A stretch of DNA of 64,000 nt, taken from Luidia sarsii. Lineage: Eukaryota > Echinodermata > Asteroidea > Paxillosida > Luidiidae. A program made the translations under genes and the position numbers. The stretch lies in the NCBI GenBank assembly GCA_949987565.1, contig OX465116.1, forward strand, positions 744,001 to 808,000. The letters run 5' to 3'. Below the pieces are notes generated by a model. It saw nothing but the letters and a program-made list of their open reading frames with translations, did not search any database and had not been told where the DNA came from. Of this stretch, positions 56,201-64,000 are shown one piece after another (position 1 is the first letter of the stretch; every line of letters starts with the position of its first letter).

Positions 56201-59200
56201 AACCTGGGAGTGCTCTGAATTATTCATGAGCTAACCTGGGAGTGATCTGAATTATTCATGAGCTAACCTGGGAGTGCTCTGAATTATTCAAGAGCTAACC
56301 TGGGAGTGATCTGAATTATTCATGAGCTTACCTGGGAGTGATCTGAATTATTCATGTACTTACCTGGCAGTGATCTGAACTCTAGCAATGCTTTAATAGC
56401 CGATGATGCTGAGGTATCAGGTAGAAGTCCATCATAGTCGATCCATTCACTGTTAGGATGTGAGCAGCTTCCTAGTATCCCTCTATTCACACCACCAGCT
56501 TTATCTAGATTGGACACAGATTGGGAACAAAAATCTCTTGAAGCAAATTTGATTGGAATTTCATGCAAAAAACCATGAACCCTGAGTGCTTCCACCAGGC
56601 TTAAATACACCGACGATAGTTGGAATTGGAATCCAGCAGTCTCCTGACGACGGGCAGAGTACACACTGCCCAAAATGTTGAGTTACCGGCTCTTTTCAGA
56701 GCCACACTCCTTCTCGAAAGAGATGTGTTAAATGGTGTCACCGCAAACCTACTACTTAGTACTTCCACCATGCAAACCTTCGAGTCTTATCTGATACCAC
56801 CTTGATTGTCTAAACCTGTATTTGAGAAAGGTTTTGCAAGGAGTGATACATTCATGAATTTCTGACGACTGTACCTGGGGCTTGTTTGCCAGCTGTTGAA
56901 GCTACTGAGGTGGAGGTGATCCCACCTCCCAGTGAGGGACTGGCAGGTGCAGAGGTAAGCGGACGTTTCTGTATACACAGGTCAGTGACAAGGACAGATC
57001 AGTGAGATGATGGATTGACAAAGATTCTTGGATAGACCATGAGAAAGGGTCTGCTTAGATGTCAATGCTTGGCCCTCTACATTTCAAGATTTGCATTCTG
57101 GCCTCTCAAGTAATTAAGCAGCTACATCTTGGCGCATTACTCTCAATCTATCAAACAGAAAATTGCAATTAATCTTCTTTCTTTAAATCACAGAAGTTAG
57201 AGGTTTCAATCCAAGCAGGACCTTTCTCAAAGGCAAAGAGAAAGGTCCTGCTAGGATCAAAACGTCAGGCCCTCTAACTTTTGAGATTGATGTATTGCAG
57301 GTCATTTTAGTCAGTGAGCAGTTTGCAACAGTTTTTGTATTTACTTCATCTTCTTTGGTTAGTTGCCACGTACCTGAGCAGCTTGAGATGGCCCCGTTAC
57401 CATGGTGATGGGACTTCTCATGCGTTTGGCCCCCGATGTCTTCACTGTCGTCAAGGTGAAGCCGCTGGTGCTGTGTGGCGCCGGGAACCGAATGCTGGAG
57501 GGAGAGAACGTGGATGCTGTCGTCGTGGCAGACACTCCCGTTACCATGGAGATCCTTGGTCGCTGCAAAAGGGTACTTGCAATATTATGAGCCTGCGAAA
57601 GAAAATTTTAAGTCAAAATGAAGGAAAAAGGCATAATATGCAGTTTGTCCTTAGCTTTTGGGGAAACCATAATTTTCAGGTGAATAAACAGATCTATTTG
57701 TTATGGTAGTGAGGACTCTGCCTGTCGTCAGCAGACCAATTGAGTTACCGGCTCTTTTCAGAGCCACACTCCTTTTGGAAAGAGAAGTGCTACATAGTAT
57801 CACCGCAAACCTTCCACTTAGATCCATTTGTCTTGCAGAATATGAAGCAACTTTGAATTACACTGAAATAGTTGTTTCTCTTTTCATCCTGCAATATTTC
57901 AGGTGATCTTGTGACAAGTGACCGCAGTCAATGTCCTAAAGGACTCCTTCTTAATTCAGACCAAAAAAATTGCTTGTGGTTATGTGGAAGTTCTTCTTAT
58001 TGAATGATATTCCTACAGTCTAAGATGCTTTGTTTCTTCTGAAATCTGGCCGGCAGAACCATGATTGGAAGAGGTTAAGACTGCCTGCCTTTTCTTTCTC
58101 AACTGGCCAGCCAGGCTAGTTGATGATGGCCTTCATCTGGCCACAAACCACCGCACTTGCCATTTGGGCCACTACAACATTCTAACCCTCTGAAGCACTG
58201 ACCATAGGGATACATTCAATCAGTCAGAATCAGAGATACGTGTGAGCGTTCTCTAGTGGCCAACATGTGCCAGCCTACATATGCAGAGGCAATAGCAGTC
58301 TTGTTCCTAGACTTCACCTGTGGCTGCTTGGTAGGCTCAGTAAGGATTGTCTGTGGACTCGAGGAGAAGCATTTGTGAGTCACCAGACTAGACTTGCTGT
58401 TGATCACACCAGTCATCGTCTGACTAACATCTACCAATCAAGAAAAAACAACAATGATATGACAAGATTTGCACCAGATAAATAAATCTAAAATTTAGTG
58501 GGCCTGACGTTTCGATCCTAGCAGGACCTTTCTCAAAGGTCCTGCTAGGATCGAAACGTCAGGCCCACTAAATTTTAGATTTACATTTTGGTAATTTTAG
58601 TCAGTAAGCAGTTTGCAACATTTTTGTATATCAGATAAATAAATCGACAGAATTTTTGCCAAGGGATAACCTGACTGAATTCCTTCTTGAATTATGGGAA
58701 AAAAATAGATAAATGGCAATATATAAATGTTGCAATCTATTTAGTTTCAAAAGTTTCAATGAGAAAGGTCATACGCTCAAAGACCTAAACATGTATTTTT
58801 TCTCATTAGACAGAGTATCGCCTGATTAAGATGACCTAAAACAACTGTTTTTTCGTAACATACCAAATTTAGAGTGCCTGATTGTAAAACTGTATCAGAA
58901 ATGTTGTGCTTGGATGCAATCATACGACTCTCTTAATGTTTGGTACAACTGCAGGTCAATGACCACTTACTTGAAGTTGTCGTCGCTTTGATTGTTTGCA
59001 TCAGCTTGGGATTGTTTACTCCAGTGCTACCCATAATGCCGCTGGAGACCAGCTTGGTGCTTCCTGTCAGCGTCCTGGAGCCCACACTACCGCTGGGCTT
59101 GGTCCGTATCACAGGTGTTGCCATGGCGACGTGGTGAGGGGTCACTCCAGCCGAGGTCGTGCTGATGATGACCTTATGACCTTTGGGATTGACATCAAAT

Positions 59201-62200
59201 ACCGCAGCTCACAAAAACTGTCAATTTAACGACGGTATCCATGAAAATTATAATACCGACACATATCACTAACCTGCAACATTGGATGCTTTGCCGGTTG
59301 CCATGGTAGTTGTTGCCATGGATGCCTTTTGCATTGCATCCATGGTATTGACCGGACCTGATGACCTCTGAGGTTTGCTGGCAGATGCAGACAGTGACTG
59401 AGTGATGATCTTCATCCCTTCAATACACAAAGAAAAAAGAGAAAAATCACCTTTGAAAAGCTTTTTTTGGTTCTTGGATTGACGTGAAGCAAATTCATTT
59501 TCTCCCTTAGTTAAAAAAAAATTGTTGAGAACCACGAATTGCAAATGAGATCTGAAGGTTGACACAGTTGAAGCGTTGTTTACAGATGCCATCTTCAGAA
59601 TCTTAAATTGCTAGGATTGAAACATCAGGCCTTCTAACTTTAGGAATTCATAAGACATAAGGTGGAGCCTCAAATAGCCATACCTGCATCTTGTTGTGTG
59701 CGCATGTGCTTCTTACTGGCTGAGGGATCTCCTGAGAAGGTTGGAGGCGCTGCGGCTTGCTTCAGGAGCTTCTGTTTACTGACACCCCTCCCTCTGGGCT
59801 TGCCGGCCATGTTAGGAGAGACGTAAGACGTTATGTGCGAGCTGATCACAGATGCTGTCCAGGAATAAGGAAGATGAGAAAAAAGACCTCTTAACACAAG
59901 ACCATTGCAAAATGCTTGCTGAATTCAATGACATGAAATACACACATTTTCAAAATAGGGCGAGATGGACCTGTTGCTTTGAACTTTGGATCCTAGCTGA
60001 ACCTTTCTCCTAGGTCCACATTTCAAGTTTTCTGGTTTTGACCCACTTCTGACTCTTTGTGAGACGATTTAACCACTTCCCACATGGACCTCCAAATCCA
60101 GACACCACGATTGTCCAAGTTTTAAACAGAGACTCGTTTCAGCCAACATCAAACAAAATGTAGCACATGCAGACGTCCAATTGTGCCAGGTTTGACTAAC
60201 TTGTACAAACAGTGCACTCTGGCTGATTTATTTCATAGGTATTTACTGTTCCTAATTGCTGTAAAGCGAGTTTTGAAAATGGCACTTTCTTCAAAATCCC
60301 CCGTTTTGTGGTCATCAGCCCTGAAAAGTAGCCCAGTGTCAAGTGGTTAAGAAATATCTGGCAAGGATTGGCAACATCAACCCTCTATTTGTAAAACTTG
60401 TGAATTTTTGTTAAACAAACCAAGGAAAAACTTGTTAAATGTTGCTGGTTTAGACAGTAAGAAATCCACACCATTTTCATTTATGCAGACAGTGTGCGTA
60501 CCTGTAGTCCGTGCAGTGATTACAGTGCTATTCACACTAGACAGCCCTGCAGAGGACTTCTTGGCGGTAGACACTAGACTGGTCAGTGCCGGGGCCGTAG
60601 ATGGGGCCGTAGACTGACCACCGGTCATCTCCATTCTGGTTGGAAGTGTCTGCTTGACCACTGAGCCTAGGCCTACTGCGTGTGGTCTGAGAGACTGCCC
60701 AGTCTCCTTTCTGCTGGCCATCAGCTCCGTCTGCCTGGCCCCTGAGGACTGACCGCTCAGACCGGTCAAGATGACGGATTGCTTGGGTCCTGGCTTGACC
60801 ATTGCTGATTTAGATGAGGGAGAGCTGTGAGATCTTTGTAAGATGGAGGGTGTGAAAGAGGTTGCACTGCTGGAAACCAAAATAACCTTCAAAAAGAAAC
60901 AAGAATCGGTAGAAAAACGATTAATTTGAAATAAACAAAACTCACCGGGTGGTCAAGACTAAGGTCTACCCTTGAAATCCTGGTCCAGTCAAGCGTTCTT
61001 TCTGCTTTAATTTTGTATTTTCATTTTGTTTCAATAAATGTAAGTTAAGACATTGAGAAAGGTCCTGCATGGAAGGGAACATCAGGCTCCACCAACCTTG
61101 TAAAATGTCAAGAACGAAACAAACTCCTTTGAAGATGAAGCACTATTTTGTATCCTTGTGAAAAGAAAGCAACAATTTCCTTTCAAACTAACTGAGCTCT
61201 ACTGATCCCTAATAATTCAGAGTAGTTGACAAACAGCCAAAAGCTTTTAAAATAAGGTTTTCATCTGAATTATACAAATTATGAAAGGTTTCGGGACCTG
61301 ACGTTAGACATATGCAGAACTTTTCACAAAGATTCTCTCTCGGAGTCAAGAAATTAGAGCTCCCTTTTTCTGCCGAGAATTCTTGCAACGTTTACCTTTT
61401 GCGCTAAGCACGTTGGTGTCGTAATTCCAGTTGACGTTGTCGTCTTGGTGAAAGTAAACTTCAGAGGGGACTGTGTTGCACTATAGCCACCCTTGATGTT
61501 AACGCTGGATGAAGCCTGACTGCCCGGGCTCATCTGACTGACCACAGATTTACTGGAATGCTGTTTACTAGCTGGGAGGGTATAGCCAGCGTGGTGCTTA
61601 CTGGCCGGTGCACTTAGAGCTCGACTGCTTGCCATGCTATGTACAGGGGATGGTTTAGTAGCTGGTCCTTGTAGGAGGCTAGAGGCTGGTAGTGATGCTG
61701 GCTGCATTGCCTGGGAGGATGCTGAAGACGAGCCTGCTTCCAAAGGCTGTGTGTTACCAGAATCTCGCCGTGACTTCTTTGCCAAGGAACTCTCAACGTC
61801 AACCTCTGGTCCACCTAGACACAAAGCAATCATCAAATATACCTCTTCCAATCAAAAACCTTATCTCAAGATACTTCTAAATGTAAGACTCAGATATGCA
61901 ATGTCATAAAACAAATTAAAAGTCAAATAAATGCCCCCACCCTGGCAAAGACTAGTTGACTATTTGAGAAGGCCACCATCTAAGGGCTGGATAGCTCAGA
62001 TGGTGAGAGTGCTGGTGTGCCAAAGACTAGTTGACTATTAGGGAAGGCCGCCATCTAAGGGCTGGATAGCTCAGATGGTAAGAGTGCTGGTGTGCCAAAG
62101 ACTAGTTGACTATTAGGGAAGGCCGCCATCTAAGGGCTGGATAGCTCAGATGGTAAGAGTGCTGGTGTGCCAAAGACTAGTTGACTATTAGGGAAGGCCG

Positions 62201-64000
62201 CCATCTAAGGGCTGGATAGCTCAGATGGTAAGAGCACTGGTGTGCCAAAGACTAGTTGACTATTAGGGAAGGCCACCATCTAAGGGCTGGATAGCTCAGA
62301 TGGTAAGAGCACTGGTGTGCCAAAGACTAGTTGACTATTAGGGAAGGCCACCATCTAAGGGCTGGATAGCTTAGATGGAAGAGCACTGGTACACAAAACC
62401 AGAGGTCTCGGGTTCAAATCCCAATCCAGTCTAAGTTTTCTTTGCCAAGAACGGAGGAAGATCCAAGCCTTCAATGCCCCAGAAAAATGATTGATGGCTA
62501 AGCCTACCTTTTAAGGGAATAGAGAGAACGCTAGGCAGGACGACTAGATTGGAGGAGGGACTTGACATCTTCACACTTCCACCGTTGTTTTCATTGCCAC
62601 TGGGTGCTGTATACAAACATCATCATCAACACCCATTAGAGCAAAGGAAGGCAACAAAGAAAGTCAATGACCAAAGAAAAACCTACAAATTTAGACGGGG
62701 CGACGTTTTAATTGTAGGACACATCACAAATGACCAAGAGCAAAGCTGATATGAATGAGAAGTAACAAGATATGGATGAATGTAGATTGATGAAGGAAGG
62801 AAGCTGACAGACACACTACACACAAAGGGAATGCATTTTTTTAAACAAAAGATTTACAGATACCCGGTAGGCCTAAACAAGAATTATTACAAAACAGTCT
62901 GGAGTGGAAAGTTTGATTATTTTGGAAGGCCCAAGCTGAGGATAGCTGTGATAGTAAAGCACTGGAATATCAAACCAGAGCTCAAACATTTTTGGCTATT
63001 TTTATAAATCTCAAAAGCTAGAGGGCCTGACGTTTCGATCCTAGCAGGACCTTTCTCAAAGGCAAAGTGAGAAAGGTCCTGCTAGGATTGAGACATCAGG
63101 CCCTCTAACTTTTGAAATTGATGTATTGCAAGTAATTTTAGTCAGTGAGCAGTTTGCAACAGATTTTTATATTTTCTAAATTTTTTGTAAATTGTTAAAT
63201 TCCCAGACAGTTTCCCCTTCCTTGAGTTTACGTTTCCAACTTTAGGATGAGCCCATTCCTACTGATTTTACCTTCCTTCTTGGATGTCTCTGAAGGGAGT
63301 GGCAGGGTCAGATTATGACTGAATGCCGCATTGGCAGCCTGGTTGGCCGTCAGAGAGAAGACAGTCTGTGGAACCAGTCTGGGCATGAGTGGGATCAGAC
63401 GCCGTCCCTCAATCGACCATTCAGCTGAATTATTGGGTCCACTCAACCTGTCAATGAGGAATAAACAGGTTGCAGACTGTCAAAGTGGCTTTATAACCCA
63501 GCCTCTAGTAGCTCTCTACTGAGAAGTGTTACCTGAACCATTCTATCAACTGCTCAAACAAACCATCAGACTTGAATTCTCACTCCCGATGTCTGATGAA
63601 AACATTTCAGGCAGCTTGGGCTGAATTCTTTTTTGTTCATCAGGCATCGGGCAAAGCACTGGGCACTCAGTGCTTATCACGTTGAGCAGGGCAAACCCTC
63701 ATTGAATTTCATTCTCCTTGACGCAAACATCATATTACAGATCTATGAGATTATCATTCCTTTTGATCAAACTTGCCAACAGTCTCCAACAGGCCTGAGA
63801 AAATGTCAACTGTCATATGGCCAAAGGACAATGCAACATTCAAACCCGACGTACAAGCACGGAGGTTCCCTTCTAGGAGCCTTTCTCTGGGAAAACCTTG
63901 ACAAACATTCTCAACCAATTCAATGACATAAGAAGTCTATAAATAGCACAGCCTACCTCTCAGCAACTGTGGACAACTTCTCATCATTGACAGCACGTCT
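50268..64000 (-). CDS. Large bromodomain nuclear protein, 3' 20 exons (5' end outside window)
   Basis: Twenty minus-strand exons join in phase: 64000-63957 (partial), 63447-63272, 62606-62508, 61814-61396, 60886-60502, 59854-59684, 59417-59274, 59207-58971, 58430-58318, 57592-57374, 56968-56875, 56504-56364, 56084-55101, 54722-54169, 53690-53498, 52613-52463, 51878-51796, 51353-51274, 50928-50764 and 50351-50268 (TAG). They give 4536 nt, 1511 codons before the stop. The N-terminal part seen has EWSIEGRRLIPLMPRLVPQT, then long Ser/Thr-rich linkers, an AT-hook-like KPRGRG (about residue 393), a Pro/Gln/Thr repeat block (about 766-1030), an acidic stretch (NEEEKED), and a bromodomain (about 1365-1484) with APGYTNVIKTPMDFGTI and NNCVQYNPPGHE; Asn1454 is the acetyl-lysine contact. 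The tail is basic (PSPKKSKPEDLQ). Bromodomains read acetylated histones, so a chromatin role is inferred. I do not recognise the gene; BRD8 and BRD7/9 do not fit. The acceptor at 59207 (TGTGAG) is the weakest. Confidence 0.85.
50410..50755. repeat. 28-bp minisatellite filling the last intron of the bromodomain gene
   Basis: About 12 units of GAGGGATATATTCA + GAGGGTCATATTTA. It occupies nearly all of the 412-bp intron 50352-50763 and abuts the donor. Confidence 0.9.
51545..51760 (+). mobile_element. SINE family A
   Basis: Order GCTTCTGACTGGTGCCCCC, AAGACTAGTTTACTATTAGG, A-box region with a small internal duplication (TAGCTGATCATAGCTCAG), then a poorly preserved B box. It lies in a bromodomain-gene intron. 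Confidence 0.65.
51919..52075. repeat. Foldback repeat FB, nearly complete
   Basis: Left terminus GTTGCAAACTGCTTACTGAC, arms meeting at CAAAGGCACTCTGCCTTTG, and a right arm ending CCACTAAATTTTAAG. It is the AAATTTAGTGGG subtype. Confidence 0.85.
52690..53352. repeat. 68-bp minisatellite, about nine copies
   Basis: Unit with GGGATCAAAGGAGGAAAGC, TGGTAGACAGACCAGGGTG and AGGGCAAGCAGTAGGG at exact 68-bp steps (52720, 52788 and so on). It lies in the intron 52614-53497 of the bromodomain gene. Confidence 0.95.
53765..53865 (-). repeat. Foldback repeat FB, two direct arm fragments
   Basis: TCTGCCTTTGAGAAAGGTCC followed by TGCTAGGATCCAAA occurs twice in tandem. It lies in a bromodomain-gene intron. 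Confidence 0.65.
54855..55035 (+). mobile_element. SINE family A, B box deleted
   Basis: Complete 5' part and A box (TAGCTCAGATGGAAGAGCAC), then a jump to AACGTCCCAGTCATGTC and the tail TTTTCTTTGCCAATTTTTC. Confidence 0.65.
55254..56033 (-). repeat. Coding 48-bp repeat (16-residue Pro/Gln/Thr unit)
   Basis: About 16 units encode SQPATQGSPVPPRPPG with substitutions (VLG for PPG, TTQG, RSVPP). All stay in frame inside the 984-nt exon 56084-55101 of the bromodomain gene. The opposite strand is also open over 183 codons as a by-product. Confidence 0.9.
56113..56363 (-). repeat. 32-bp repeat made of copied 5' splice sites
   Basis: Read on the minus strand, units of TTCAGATCACTCCCAG|GTTAGCTCATGAATAA follow the true exon end TTCAGATCACTGCCAG|GTAAGTACATGAATAA (donor at 56363). 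About eight units run from there into the intron, each with a GT donor-like junction. Confidence 0.85.
56630..56795 (+). repeat. Dispersed repeat family C
   Basis: Marked by CGACGGGCAGAGTACACACTG, GAGTTACCGGCTCTTTTC, AGAGCCACACTCCTT and GGTGTCACCGCAAAC. Related copies: 57725-57830, 47275-47370, 48985-49040 and 39030-39135. Confidence 0.7.
57190..57335. repeat. Foldback repeat FB, reference copy
   Basis: A left arm (AAGCAGGACCTTTCTCAAAGG) meets its inverse (GAGAAAGGTCCTGCTAGGATC, AAACGTCAGGCCCTCTAAC), then the terminal part TTGATGTATTGCAGGTC, TTTTAGTCAGTGAGCAGTTT, GCAAC. Complete copies would be about 200 bp of almost pure palindrome. It lies in a bromodomain-gene intron. Confidence 0.85.
57725..57830 (+). 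repeat. Dispersed repeat family C
   Basis: Holds GAGTTACCGGCTCTTTTCAG and AGCCACACTCCTTTTGG, then TATCACCGCAAACCTTCC. It lies in a bromodomain-gene intron. Confidence 0.65.
58485..58627. repeat. Foldback repeat FB, tight palindrome
   Basis: The left arm AAATTTAGTGGGCCTGACG to AGGACC turns directly at TTTCTCAAAGG into the inverse arm, with almost no loop, followed by the right terminus GTCAGTAAGCAGTTTGCAAC. Confidence 0.9.
59612..59650 (-). repeat. Foldback repeat FB, short fragment
   Basis: GCTAGGATTGAAACATCAGG followed by CCTTCTAACTTTAGG, right-arm orientation. Confidence 0.5.
61930..62445 (+). mobile_element. SINE family A with six tandem heads
   Basis: The head (GGGCTGGATAGCTCAGATGG to GTGTGCCAAAGACTAGTTG) repeats six times at about 74 bp. 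The last copy continues to a B box (CGGGTTCAAATCCCAATCC) and tail (GTTTTCTTTGCCAAG). It lies between bromodomain-gene exons 62508 and 61814. Confidence 0.85.
62915..63000 (+). mobile_element. SINE family A, badly degraded
   Basis: Only TTTGGAAGGCCCAAGCTGAG, GATAGCTGTGATAGTAAAGC and ACCAGAGCTC recall the head. Confidence 0.35.
63005..63165. repeat. Foldback repeat FB, nearly complete
   Basis: A left arm (GAGGGCCTGACGTTTCGATCC) and an inverse arm (AGGTCCTGCTAGGATTGAG, CATCAGGCCCTCTAAC) with the right terminus TTAGTCAGTGAGCAGTTTGC. Confidence 0.85.
63595..63725 (+). mobile_element. SINE family B tail
   Basis: CAGGCAGCTTGGGCTG, then CATCAGGCATCGGGCAAAGC, ACTGGGCACTCAGTGC, GAGCAGGGCAAACCCTCATT. 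The closest intact relative of the 94-bp satellite monomer in the window. Confidence 0.65.

Noticed and set aside
56320..56363. Extension of the bromodomain-gene exon past its donor (KYMNNSDHSQ)
   Set aside because: The donor GTAAGT at 56363 and phase match to the exon at 56084 show that this is intron; the extension is the repeated donor unit.

Overview
The window is eukaryotic nuclear DNA from an animal. The genes are split by many introns with GT..AG borders and consistent splice phases, intergenic DNA is AT-rich, and introns are packed with SINE-like, foldback and minisatellite repeats. The intron-rich, vertebrate-like gene models, together with abundant tRNA-derived SINEs, suggest a marine invertebrate deuterostome (an echinoderm such as a sea star is my best guess). 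The species cannot be fixed from the sequence alone.

Layout, left to right. (1) 398-1641 (+): last three exons of an alkaline ceramidase (ACER3-like). (2) 7056-8414 (+): single-exon coding region of a BTB/BACK protein resembling BTBD17, probably with a spliced 5' UTR. (3) 27723-12595 (-): complete 15-exon TM9SF2-like nonaspanin, 679 aa, convergent with the BTB gene. (4) 29788-38786 (+): complete 7-exon agmatinase, 357 aa, head-to-head with TM9SF2. Its first intron is almost filled by a 5.2-kb, 63-bp minisatellite with higher-order structure. (5) 40490-43075 and 44388-47576 (+): two tandem SLC16/monocarboxylate-transporter-like genes of 4 exons each, duplicated together with their upstream DNA. 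The first carries an extra phase-compatible terminal exon. (6) 48354-49690 (+): small 4-exon Cys-rich single-pass membrane protein (Shisa/CYYR1-like). (7) >64000-50268 (-): 3' 20 exons (1511 codons of product) of a large Ser/Thr/Pro-rich nuclear protein with a coding 48-bp repeat, an AT-hook-like motif and a C-terminal bromodomain; its 5' end lies beyond the window.

The genes are unrelated housekeeping or membrane functions and do not form an operon or a pathway; shared regulation is not evident except for the duplicated SLC16 pair, whose upstream regions keep matching CRE/ATF-like sites. The unusual content is in the repeats: a tRNA-derived SINE whose A-box head is tandemly multiplied at three loci, a 94-bp satellite that looks born from a second SINE's 3' tail, a roughly 200-bp foldback family present in at least 15 places, several terminal-inverted-repeat elements (one 1.24 kb with a perfect 10-bp target duplication), and minisatellites that have copied real 5' splice sites. 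No bacterial, CRISPR, rRNA or intact tRNA genes were seen.
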